Below are positions 16,749 to 24,493 of a stretch of 64,000 nt of DNA, one piece after another. This DNA comes from Myxococcales bacterium (GTDB lineage Bacteria > Myxococcota_A > Polyangia > Polyangiales > Polyangiaceae). Under the pieces are notes generated by a model. That model did not search any database and was not told the DNA's origin. It saw only the letters and a program-made list of their open reading frames with translations. Within the stretch, counting starts at the first letter, position 1; every line of letters begins with the position of its first letter. The DNA lies in the NCBI GenBank assembly GCA_004193285.1, contig SECP01000037.1, positions 1 through 64,000 on the forward strand, written 5' to 3'. The position numbers and the translations under genes were made by a program.

Positions 16749-19199
16749 TCAGGAGGGCGAAGCCTCGAGCGCGCGACGGTAGCGCTCCCGTCGCAGATCA
16801 TCCGACAAGATTTCGTAGGCTTCGTCCAGCAAGAGGAGGATGGCGTCGACGTCGTCGCGTAGGTCCGCGGTGGCCGGGGTGAGGACGCGCGCTGGGTCCA
16901 GCTCTTCGCGGAGCTGGGTGTAGGCGCGCCGCACGTCGTAGCCGGTCGCGTTGCGGCCCACGCCGAGCAGCGCGAAGTAGTCGCCTTCGTCGACGAGCGC
17001 GCGGCGCGCGGCGATGCGTTTCCGGAGTGCTTCGTGATCCAGTCGGTCCAGCTCGGGACGCGCCGAGTCGATGGGAGCCGGGCGACGCGGCTCGGCGAAC
17101 GCCGCCGATTTTTCCAACACCCCGAGCGCCACGAGCGCCAGCAGCGCGCTCCCGAAGTCGCGCGAGCGCGCGCGCGCGATGACGTCCTCCAAGGCTTCTC
17201 CGTCCAGCGAACGGACGAGCTCCACCTCGTCTGCTTCGAGCGCGCATTCACCGAGCAAGTTGGAGCTAGGACCTGCGCGCAATCGTACGCCAGCGCCGCC
17301 GAGCCGCGCGACGGAGAGGTCCGGTGGGCAAACCCTCCGTACGAGCTCAACCAGCACCTCGGCGCCGGTCGCGCCGCCGAACACCGCGGGCTCGGTCGCG
17401 AGGCGCGGGGGCACCTCCGGCTCCACGCCGGTCTCGCCTCGCTCCAAGCGCGCGATGCGCCCAATCAGCCACTCGGCGTGGGTGCGCAGCACGGGCCAGA
17501 GCTCGTCTTGTTGCAGGTACCCGTGAGCGATGAGCGCGGCACCTGCATGGCGGCCGAAGAGTGGCAGCTTGCGACCGAGCTTCCCGCCGGCGTCCGCCGG
17601 CAACGTGCCACGCTCGATGAGGCAGGAGATGAGCGACTCCGCGTCCACGCTCGTGGCGGCAGTGACGAAATCTCCGTCACGAAACACGATGCGACGGATG
17701 CCGTCCGGCGCTTCGAAAGCGATGGCGCCCGTGTAACGGGAGCGCACCGCAGCCGCCAGGCATTGAATGGCTTCGCCCGCGCGCAAGCTCGTCGGTAGTT
17801 GCAGCGGCGACGGCGCGGAGGGGACGCCGAGTGGCGGCCCCACCGTCAAAGGCTCGGGGGGCGTGTTGGCCGCGCGCGGCGGCTTGGTCGACACCTGCTG
17901 CGGCGCGTCTGGCGGCAGCGCGCTCTGCGCTCCCGGCATGCTCGCAGGGGGCAGCTCGGAAGGGACGCCGGCCGCGGTGCCGCGCGGCTCCGCGTCGCTC
18001 GGCGGCGGCGCCGGCTCGGAGCTCTTGCTCGGCGCTGCGGTAGCCCGCGGTGGCATGTTCGGCGGAGTCTTTGGCGGCTCCGTTTCGCGGCTCGGCGGTG
18101 GCTCGGTCCGACTCGGCTCACCGGGCTGCGCCTCGGCGCTCGGTTGGGCTGCGGTGCCGGCGGCCGCGGCGGGCGCCTTGCTCCCCCCATTGGTCTTCGT
18201 GCCGGTGCCGCCGGTGCCGCCGGTGCCGCGCGTGCTCCCTCGTTCGTCGCCGCCGTGCGTGCTCGGACCGGCGTCGCTTTCGTCGCCATCGTCCAGGTCG
18301 AGCGGCTCGTCCAGCGCGGCCAGCACGTCGTTGGGCAGGATTGCCTCGAGCTCGGCCTCCGGTGAGAGTCGATCGGACGGGGGGGCGACAGACGCTCGGC
18401 CTTGCGTGACCCGCTGCTCCGCTCTGCCGAGGAGCATCTCCAGCTCGGGGCTCAGCCTCGCCTGCGGCAGCTGCTGCGCGCTCGGCGACATGGACAGTGG
18501 CGGAGGCGCGTCCTCACGGCGGAAGCTGGCCGGCGCCGCGAGCGCTTCCGGCGCGGTCAACGGGGAGCTACCGGGGCCACTTGGCGGCGACGACGGCGCC
18601 GGCGCGACCCATGTGGAGCTCTTGGGCGGCTGGCTCGGAGGGCGCTCCGGCGCGGTCGAAGGGCTCGATTTTTGTTCGTAGCGAAAGGGGCGGCGCGTCG
18701 CCGCGACGAGGATCGGCGCGCGTCCGCCGGGAGCCAATCGAGGGCGCGGCTCGTGGCGCGTCGGTGGACCGATGAGCGCCTCCACCTTGCGAGTGAGCGC
18801 GGCGTCGTCTACCGGGCGATCGAAAGAGCCGCTGCCTTCACGCTCGATGATGCCGGTGAGGTCCGGCGCCGTGTGCGCGCCTCGCTCGCGTACGAACACG
18901 ACGTCCACGCGATGCCCCCCGGGGACGTCACGGTGGATGCGCTCCACGCTCTCCACGCCGCCGGGTGCGTCCGCGTCGCAGAGGATGAGCGCGGGCCGCT
19001 GCACGGACACGCGATTGACGAGCAGCCCGAGCGGAACGTCCACCACCTGGTAGCCGCGGGTGCGAAGCGCCGAGATGAGTCGCTCGGCTTCCGCTGAAGC
19101 GTCGCTGACGAAAATCAGAGCTCCGACTTCGGACGAGCTCCCTGAGGAGCTGCCGGTCGAGCTTCCCGTTTCGCTTCCGGCCGGAGGATCGGGCACCAC
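16749..19199 (-). CDS. Receiver-like / PATAN (DUF4388) / degenerate J-domain protein
   Basis: 816 aa, GTG start. Residues about 25-140 look like a receiver domain (ALIFVSDASAEAERLISAL, ILCDADAPGG). A 300-residue Pro/Ser/Thr-rich linker follows. A PATAN domain begins at about 468 (GEAIQCLAAAVRSRYTGAIAF, VFRDGDFVTAATS), then a helical region. The last 80 residues resemble a DnaJ J-domain (YFALLGVGRNATGYDVRRAY), but the HPD motif needed to stimulate DnaK is replaced by LDP. PATAN domains occur in bacterial signalling proteins, often with receivers. It is the first gene of the run leading to the kinase. Cytoplasmic; exact role unknown. Confidence 0.85.
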   Translation of the reverse strand: MVPDPPAGSETGSSTGSSSGSSSEVGALIFVSDASAEAERLISALRTRGYQVVDVPLGLLVNRVSVQRPALILCDADAPGGVESVERIHRDVPGGHRVDVVFVRERGAHTAPDLTGIIEREGSGSFDRPVDDAALTRKVEALIGPPTRHEPRPRLAPGGRAPILVAATRRPFRYEQKSSPSTAPERPPSQPPKSSTWVAPAPSSPPSGPGSSPLTAPEALAAPASFRREDAPPPLSMSPSAQQLPQARLSPELEMLLGRAEQRVTQGRASVAPPSDRLSPEAELEAILPNDVLAALDEPLDLDDGDESDAGPSTHGGDERGSTRGTGGTGGTGTKTNGGSKAPAAAAGTAAQPSAEAQPGEPSRTEPPPSRETEPPKTPPNMPPRATAAPSKSSEPAPPPSDAEPRGTAAGVPSELPPASMPGAQSALPPDAPQQVSTKPPRAANTPPEPLTVGPPLGVPSAPSPLQLPTSLRAGEAIQCLAAAVRSRYTGAIAFEAPDGIRRIVFRDGDFVTAATSVDAESLISCLIERGTLPADAGGKLGRKLPLFGRHAGAALIAHGYLQQDELWPVLRTHAEWLIGRIARLERGETGVEPEVPPRLATEPAVFGGATGAEVLVELVRRVCPPDLSVARLGGAGVRLRAGPSSNLLGECALEADEVELVRSLDGEALEDVIARARSRDFGSALLALVALGVLEKSAAFAEPRRPAPIDSARPELDRLDHEALRKRIAARRALVDEGDYFALLGVGRNATGYDVRRAYTQLREELDPARVLTPATADLRDDVDAILLLLDEAYEILSDDLRRERYRRALEASPS
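18201..18227. repeat. Three perfect 9-bp tandem copies
   Basis: GCCGGTGCC repeated three times without change inside the low-complexity linker of the PATAN gene, encoding a Gly-Thr-Gly-rich run. A likely slippage site; length changes in multiples of three would keep the frame. Confidence 0.8.
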
Positions 19200-19212
19200 T
19201 TAGAAGCTCAGT

Positions 19213-19377
19213 CTAAGTCGAGTCCGCGCCGTTCGTCCGCTCTGACTTCGGGGGTGCCCCGCGAGAGCCGAGACGCTCCGCCAGCCTCGCCCCGGCGGCC
19301 GGCCAGAAGCGCGCCGAAAGGACCGCGAAGACCAGGAGAGCGAACAGGGTGAGCTCCCCGGAGGAGAGACCAAGCAT
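19213..19377 (-). CDS. Small single-membrane-span protein resembling TatA
   Basis: 54 aa from ATG 19377. Layout: short N-terminus (MLGLSSGEL), one hydrophobic helix (TLFALLVFAVLSA), then an amphipathic helix starting RFWPAAGARLAERLG and a charged tail. This is the TatA/TatE layout, with GEL and the xxFWP/xxLG positions echoing the family's G-x-x-EL and FGPKxLPELxxxLG. The usual FG-LPE core is altered. No strong ribosome-binding site is visible, and tatB/tatC are not nearby. It starts 57 bp from folK on the opposite strand. It could be a diverged TatA or an unrelated small membrane protein. Confidence 0.5.
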   Translation of the reverse strand: MLGLSSGELTLFALLVFAVLSARFWPAAGARLAERLGSRGAPPKSERTNGADST

Positions 19378-19433
19378 GTGAGGGCGTGTAACGCAATTGG
19401 CGGCACGGGGCGAGGGGTGTAAGCACGCGCGGC

Positions 19434-19943
19434 ATGCCCCAGGCGCGCCGCCAGTACGTGATTGGGCTGGGATCCAACCTGGGCGACCGCCTGCGGACGC
19501 TCCGAGCGGCGCTGACCGACCTGGCCGCGCTTGGCGAGATCTGCGGGGTTTCGGCGCTGTACGAGTCGGCGGCGGTGGGGCCACCTCAGCCGGACTACCT
19601 GAATGCCGCGGTGCTTTTGGATTCCGCCCTCGAGCCGATGCCCCTGCTGCAGGGCCTGCTGGCCATCGAACGTGACCACGGGCGCGAGCGGCGCGAACGG
19701 TGGGGGCCCCGCACGCTGGATCTGGACCTGTTGTTCAGCCCCGGCCTGGAGCTCCGCCAGCCGGGGCTCACTCTCCCTCATCCCGAGCTCGCTCGGCGCG
19801 CCTTCGCCCTGGCGCCGCTGTTGGACGTCGCGCCCGACGCGGAGGAGCCGGGCTCCCGCCAGGCTTATGCCGACTTGTTTCGGCAACTAGAAGGAGCCGG
19901 CCTGCGACGCCTGGAAACGTCCGAGGGCTGGCGTGCAGGCTGA
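19434..19943 (+). CDS. folK: 2-amino-4-hydroxy-6-hydroxymethyldihydropteridine pyrophosphokinase
   Basis: 169 aa, normal HPPK length. Transfers pyrophosphate from ATP to 6-hydroxymethyl-dihydropterin in folate synthesis. Diagnostic elements are present: IGLGSNLGDR near the N-terminus, SALYESAAVG, PDYLNAAV, the RERRERWGPRTLDLDLL signature with its metal-binding aspartates, and LPHPEL. It stands alone here, without other folate genes, about 140 bp ahead of the ATP synthase genes. Confidence 0.96.
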   Translation: MPQARRQYVIGLGSNLGDRLRTLRAALTDLAALGEICGVSALYESAAVGPPQPDYLNAAVLLDSALEPMPLLQGLLAIERDHGRERRERWGPRTLDLDLLFSPGLELRQPGLTLPHPELARRAFALAPLLDVAPDAEEPGSRQAYADLFRQLEGAGLRRLETSEGWRAG

Positions 19944-20083
19944 GCGGAATAGGGCTCGAGGTCACGCACACTAACTGAGCGAGGTTCGGTAGACAGACAC
20001 ATGTCGAGGTGGTACGAGCGCGCGCGCCGATGACCGGATTTGGCGCCCTTACTCACTTGCTGCCTGCCCCGCGTTCGCTCGCG

Positions 20084-20530
20084 ATGAGCACCAGCCCCAT
20101 CGACCTGGATTTCAACAACGTCGTTGTGTTCCAGGTCGTCATCTTCGTCTTCCTGATTGCGGTGCTCAAGCCGCTCTTGTTCGACCCGATGCTCAAGGTG
20201 TTCGCGCTGCGCGAGGAGCGCACCGAGGGCGCCCGCGCGACCGCGCGAGAGCTGGAAGAGCAAGCGGGCGAGCTTTTGCAACGCTACGAGGCGGAGCTCT
20301 CGCGCGTGCACCAAGCCGCTGCGCAAGAGCGCGACCGCTTGCGCGCAGAGACGACCAAGCTGGAAGCCGAAATCTTGAACGAGGCCCGCGCCGCCGCGGC
20401 GAAGATCGTCGACGACGGTCGACGACGAATCGAGACGGAGGTGAACGCCATCCGTTTCGAGCTCGGCAAGCAGTCGGAGCGCCTCGCAGGCGACATCGCC
20501 ACGCGCGTTCTGGGGCGGGAGACCAACTGA
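20084..20530 (+). CDS. atpF': ATP synthase F0 subunit b' (peripheral stalk)
   Basis: 148 aa from ATG 20084; the frame is open back to 20009, but those residues do not look like subunit b. One N-terminal membrane helix (VVVFQVVIFVFLIAVLKPLLF, about residues 12-32), then a long charged coiled coil (about 40-145) rich in Glu, Arg and Ala. This is the b-type stalk subunit that holds F1 against F0. Two b-type genes in tandem (this and the next) indicate a heterodimeric b/b' stalk. Its stop overlaps the next start (TGATG). The assignment of which gene is b and which b' is arbitrary. Confidence 0.88.
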   Translation: MSTSPIDLDFNNVVVFQVVIFVFLIAVLKPLLFDPMLKVFALREERTEGARATARELEEQAGELLQRYEAELSRVHQAAAQERDRLRAETTKLEAEILNEARAAAAKIVDDGRRRIETEVNAIRFELGKQSERLAGDIATRVLGRETN

Positions 20531-21291
20531 TGAAACACCTTGCTCGCATCGCGGCCCCGGTCGCGTTTTTCGTCCTCGCGCTCTCGCTGCCCGCGCTCGC
20601 CGACGAGCACGGTGAGCACGCCCCCGCCGCGGGCGCGCACGTCCCGGCCGAGGGCCACGAGGAGGGCCACGGAGAAGCGCACGCCGAGGGCCACGGCGAC
20701 CACGCGCCCACCTTCGACGACATCAACTGGGGCTACGGCTTCTTGGGCGAGAAGGAGGGCGTGGAGCCCGGTCTGCTGTGGCGCCCCAAGGGCATGCCAG
20801 TGCCCTTCGGTGCTCTGCTCCTCAACGCGGGCATCCTCTACTGGCTGATCTTCAAGTTCGGTAAGAAGCCGATCGCGGACGCCCTCAAAGCGCGCCAGGT
20901 CGGCATCATGAAGGGCATGGAGGACGCGGCCAAGGTGAAGGCCGAGGCGGAGGCGTCCCTCGCCAAGTACCAGAAGCAGCTGGACGAGATCGACGAAGAG
21001 GTCGCCCGTATCAAGCGCGAGGCCAAGGAGCAGAGCGAGGCAGAGAGCGCCCGCATCGTGAGCGAGGCCAAGGAGCGTCGCACCCGCCTCGAGCGCGACG
21101 CGCGTACGCTGATCGAGCAGGAGCTCAAAGCCGCGCGCGAGGAGCTGCTCCGCGACACCGTCCGTGCGGCGGTCAAGTCCGCAGAGGCCACCCTGACGGC
21201 CAGGATCGGCGAGAGCGACGAGCAGCGGCTCGGCGACGAGTACCTCGCCTCCATCAAGGCCGCCGGCCCCGCCCTCCGAGGAAGACTATGA
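20530..21291 (+). CDS. atpF: ATP synthase F0 subunit b with signal peptide and His-rich extension
   Basis: 253 aa, about 90 longer than a usual b subunit. Residues 1-24 form a cleavable-type signal sequence (PALA at 21-24). Residues 25-60 carry eight histidines, four of them spaced every four residues (43, 47, 51, 55). Residues about 92-108 are the membrane helix, and 110-245 the coiled coil that contacts F1. It overlaps atpF' by one base and atpH by four (ATGA). The extension should lie outside the cytoplasmic membrane and could bind metal ions or protons; this is inferred from composition. Confidence 0.9.
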   Translation: MKHLARIAAPVAFFVLALSLPALADEHGEHAPAAGAHVPAEGHEEGHGEAHAEGHGDHAPTFDDINWGYGFLGEKEGVEPGLLWRPKGMPVPFGALLLNAGILYWLIFKFGKKPIADALKARQVGIMKGMEDAAKVKAEAEASLAKYQKQLDEIDEEVARIKREAKEQSEAESARIVSEAKERRTRLERDARTLIEQELKAAREELLRDTVRAAVKSAEATLTARIGESDEQRLGDEYLASIKAAGPALRGRL

Positions 21292-21827
21292 GCCAAGCCC
21301 CCGTCGCCGACCGCTACGCCCGCGCCATCTTCGAGCTGGGCGTCGAGACGAACCAACTCGCTGCGATCACCGAGCAGGTACGCCGCTTCGCGCAGGTCTA
21401 TGCCAGTAGCGCGGAGCTCCGCGCGGTGCTCGAAAACCCCGTCGTGGAGCTAGAAAAGCGTGAAGCCATCCTGGCGGACGTCGCCGCTCGTCTGAGCTTG
21501 TCCGGCCATGGCCTGAACCTCATCCGCCTGCTCTCCTCACGGAAGAAGTTGCGGGTGGTGCCGGACATCGCGCGCCGCCTCGATCGCTTCAGTGACGAAA
21601 AGGCCGGCGTCGTACGCGCCACCGTGACCAGCGCGCGCCCCATGCCGGACAGCTTCTATCAAAAGCTGGTGGCCGAGCTGGAGAGCGCGACCGCGCGCAA
21701 GATCGTGCTCGAGCGCAAAGAAGATCCCTCACTCATCGCCGGCTTCGTGACGCGCATCGGTGACAACACCATCGACGGCTCCGTGAAGGGCCGGCTCACC
21801 GAGATTGAACGCCAACTGGTGGGCTGA
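21288..21827 (+). CDS. atpH: ATP synthase F1 subunit delta
   Basis: 179 aa, standard length. Joins the peripheral stalk to the top of F1. Starts with VADRYARAIFELG, typical of the family, and has the C-terminal ERKEDPSLIAGFVTRIGDNTIDGSVKGRL signature split across the last 45 residues. The ATGA overlap with atpF indicates coupled translation. Next gene atpA starts 66 bp later. Confidence 0.96.
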   Translation: MSQAPVADRYARAIFELGVETNQLAAITEQVRRFAQVYASSAELRAVLENPVVELEKREAILADVAARLSLSGHGLNLIRLLSSRKKLRVVPDIARRLDRFSDEKAGVVRATVTSARPMPDSFYQKLVAELESATARKIVLERKEDPSLIAGFVTRIGDNTIDGSVKGRLTEIERQLVG

Positions 21828-21893
21828 CGCCGCCGCCCCACCTCCACCGCAGATTCCGACCCCCCCAACCTCAGCAGATTCAGAGACCACGCC

Positions 21894-23573
21894 ATGCAGC
21901 TTAGCGCCGACGAAATTTCATCGATCATCAAGAAGCAGATCCAGAACTTCGACCGGGCCGCGATGGTCAGCGAGACCGGCACGGTGCTGGCCACCGGCGA
22001 CGGTATCGCGCGCGTCTACGGCCTCGAGGGCGTCATGGCCGGTGAGCTCGTCGAGTTCCCGGGCAACCTGTTCGGCCTCACGCTCAACCTGGAGCAGGAC
22101 AACGTCGGCGTCGCGGTGCTCGGTGAAGCCAGCGGCGTGAAAGAGGGCGACGTCGTCAAGCGCACGGGGCGCATCGCGGACGTCCCCGTCGGGGACGCCG
22201 TCGTCGGCCGCATCGTCAACGCCCTGGGCCAGCCGATCGACGGCAAGGGCACGATCGACACGCCGCACCGCCGCCGCATCGAGATCAAGGCGCCGGGCAT
22301 CATCGGTCGACAGCCGGTGAAAGAGCCGATGCAGACGGGGCTCAAGGCCATCGACGCGATGATCCCCATCGGCCGCGGCCAGCGCGAGCTCATCATCGGT
22401 GATCGCCAGACCGGGAAGACGACGATCGCGGTCGACACGATCATCAATCAGAAGGGCAACGGCGTCGTCTGCATCTACGTCGCCATCGGTCAGAAGGCGT
22501 CGACCGTCGCCCAGGTGGTGGAGAAGCTGAAGCAGCACGGCGCGATGGACTACACGATCGTCGTCGTCGCGACCGCGACCGAGTCCGCGCCTCTGCAGTA
22601 CCTGGCCCCGTACACCGGGGTCACCATCGGCGAGTTCTTCCGCGACACTGGGCGCCACGCGCTCTGCATTTACGACGACTTGTCCAAGCAAGCGGTCGCT
22701 TACCGCCAGATGTCGCTCCTGCTTCGCCGTCCGCCGGGTCGCGAGGCTTACCCGGGTGACGTGTTCTACGTGCACTCGCGCCTCCTGGAGCGCGCGGCCA
22801 AGATGGGCGACCGCTACCACGTGGTGAAGAAGGGCACGACCGTGCCGGCCGGCGACCTCGCGTTCCGCGGGGTGGACGGCAAGATGCACGTCGGCGAGGA
22901 GGCCAAGCACACCGCGGAGGCTTCGCTCAAGGAGCAGCCGAACGCGACCGAGCTCGAGATCCAGAAGGATCCGTACTCGGGCGGCTCCCTCACCGCGCTC
23001 CCCATCATCGAGACTCAGGCCGGCGACGTGTCTGCCTACATTCCGACCAACGTGATCTCGATCACGGACGGCCAGATCTTCCTCGAGTCGGACCTGTTCT
23101 TCTCGGGCGTCCGCCCCGCCATCAACGTCGGTATCTCCGTGAGCCGCGTCGGTGGTAGCGCGCAGATCAAGGCGATGAAGAAGGTGTCCGGTACCTTGCG
23201 CTTGGACCTCGCGCAGTACCGCGAAATGGCGGCGTTTGCGCAGTTCGCGAGCGATTTGGACGCCGCGACGCGCGCCCAGCTCGAGCGCGGCAAGCGCCTC
23301 GTGGAGCTGCTCAAGCAGGGCCAATACGTGCCGCTGCCGGTCGAGAAGCAGGTCGTCATCGTGTACGCGGGCACCGCCGGCTACACGGACAAGCTGCCCG
23401 TCGAGTCCCTGAAGCAGTACGAGCAGGACCTCTACCGCTACATCGACGAGAAGCACCCGGAGCTGTGGACGGACATCAAGACGAAGCGCGAGATCACGGA
23501 CGACATCAAGAAGACGCTCGACAAGGCGCTCAAGTCGTTCGGCAAGAAGTTCGTGGCTTCCGAGGAAGAGTGA
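21894..23573 (+). CDS. atpA: ATP synthase F1 subunit alpha (with an insertion)
   Basis: 559 aa, against about 505-515 for most bacterial alpha subunits. Nucleotide-binding P-loop GDRQTGKT at 169-176, IETQAGDVSAYIPTNVISITDG at about 372-393 and the ISVSRVGGSAQ region are all intact. The extra length comes mainly from residues about 304-362, between YVHSRLLERAAK and GGSLTALP, where 59 residues replace the usual 8-18. The insert is charged and polar (KKGTTVPAGDLAFRG, ...EEAKHTAEAS...). The gene is in frame, with normal codon use, so this is not an error. It follows atpH and precedes atpG by 4 bp. Confidence 0.97.
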   Translation: MQLSADEISSIIKKQIQNFDRAAMVSETGTVLATGDGIARVYGLEGVMAGELVEFPGNLFGLTLNLEQDNVGVAVLGEASGVKEGDVVKRTGRIADVPVGDAVVGRIVNALGQPIDGKGTIDTPHRRRIEIKAPGIIGRQPVKEPMQTGLKAIDAMIPIGRGQRELIIGDRQTGKTTIAVDTIINQKGNGVVCIYVAIGQKASTVAQVVEKLKQHGAMDYTIVVVATATESAPLQYLAPYTGVTIGEFFRDTGRHALCIYDDLSKQAVAYRQMSLLLRRPPGREAYPGDVFYVHSRLLERAAKMGDRYHVVKKGTTVPAGDLAFRGVDGKMHVGEEAKHTAEASLKEQPNATELEIQKDPYSGGSLTALPIIETQAGDVSAYIPTNVISITDGQIFLESDLFFSGVRPAINVGISVSRVGGSAQIKAMKKVSGTLRLDLAQYREMAAFAQFASDLDAATRAQLERGKRLVELLKQGQYVPLPVEKQVVIVYAGTAGYTDKLPVESLKQYEQDLYRYIDEKHPELWTDIKTKREITDDIKKTLDKALKSFGKKFVASEEE

Positions 23574-23577
23574 GCCT

Positions 23578-24492
23578 TTGGCGAACCTCAAGCAGATTCG
23601 CAAGCGCATCTCGAGCGTGAAGAGCACGCAGAAGATCACCCGCGCCATGAAGATGGTCGCGGGTGCTCGGCTCACGCGCGCTCAGCAGCGCATCGTGGCG
23701 CTCCGCCCGTTCGCCGTGCAAACCGCGAAGGTGCTGGCCGAGGTCACCGCGGCCGGTGAGGCCGAGGCAGAAGAGTCTGGCGCCGAGACCGAGCACCCGC
23801 TGCTCACGCGCCGACCGGTCAAGAGCGTGCTGCTCTTGGTCATCACGAGCGACCGCGGCCAGTGCGGCGCGTTCAACACCAACATCTTGCGCGCCGCCGA
23901 GCGAGAGCGTCGCGAGCGAGAGGGCCAAGGCCAAACCGTGCACTTGGCGGTCATCGGCCGCAAAGGGCGGGATTTCTACCAGCGCCGCAAGATCCCGCTG
24001 TTCCACGTCTTCTCCGGCATTTGGGAGAAGCTCGAGGTGGGGACGGCTCGGGTCGTCGCGCGTAAGGTGCTCGGCCCGTTCCTCAAGGGCGAGGTCGACT
24101 CGGTGCAGGTCGTGTACAACGAGTTCAAGAGCGCCATGACCCAGAAGGTCGTGGTGGAGCCGCTGTTCCCGCTCGCCCCGGTCAAGCCCGTCGAGAAGAA
24201 GGGCGAAGAGCCGGCGGCGCTCGTCAACCCCGATGAGTTCCTGTTCGAGCCGAGCAAAGAGGTGCTGCTCGAGCGCCTGGTGCCCATGTACGTCGAGATC
24301 TCGCTTTTGCGGGCGCTCTACGAGTCCATGGCATCCGAGCTCGGCGCCCGCATGACGGCCATGGATTCGGCGACCAAGAACGCGGCCGAGGTGATCAGCC
24401 AGCTCACGCTCGTCTACAACCGAGCGCGTCAGGCCGCGATCACCACCGAGCTGATGGAAATCATCGGCGGCGCCGAAGCCCTCAAAGACTGA
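23578..24492 (+). CDS. atpG: ATP synthase F1 subunit gamma
   Basis: 304 aa, TTG start at 23578, 4 bp after atpA. Central rotor shaft of F1. Family features: ANLKQIRKRISSVKSTQKIT at the start, ITSDRGQCGAFNTNI, and the C-terminal helix with MDSATKNAAEVI and YNRARQAAITTEL. A charged segment (PVKPVEKKGEEPAALVNPDE) near the middle makes it slightly longer than the usual 285-295. Genes for beta and epsilon, which commonly follow, are absent: the next gene is a Pro-rich membrane protein. Confidence 0.96.
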   Translation: MANLKQIRKRISSVKSTQKITRAMKMVAGARLTRAQQRIVALRPFAVQTAKVLAEVTAAGEAEAEESGAETEHPLLTRRPVKSVLLLVITSDRGQCGAFNTNILRAAERERREREGQGQTVHLAVIGRKGRDFYQRRKIPLFHVFSGIWEKLEVGTARVVARKVLGPFLKGEVDSVQVVYNEFKSAMTQKVVVEPLFPLAPVKPVEKKGEEPAALVNPDEFLFEPSKEVLLERLVPMYVEISLLRALYESMASELGARMTAMDSATKNAAEVISQLTLVYNRARQAAITTELMEIIGGAEALKD

Positions 24493-24493
24493 C

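Noticed and set aside
16613..17464. N-terminal extension of the kinase frame
   Set aside because: Overlaps the PATAN gene in another frame and is Ser/Arg/Thr/Trp-rich; kinase homology begins just after ATG 16612.
21918..23675. 585-codon open frame opposite atpA
   Set aside because: Composition typical of antisense frames (many Val, Leu, Arg, Asp, His); atpA is certain.
19978..24492. ATP synthase genes as a possible mobile or duplicated alternative F-ATPase
   Set aside because: The genes look like a normal housekeeping set with b/b' stalk; the extra segments are in frame and no N-ATPase signature or mobile element is present.
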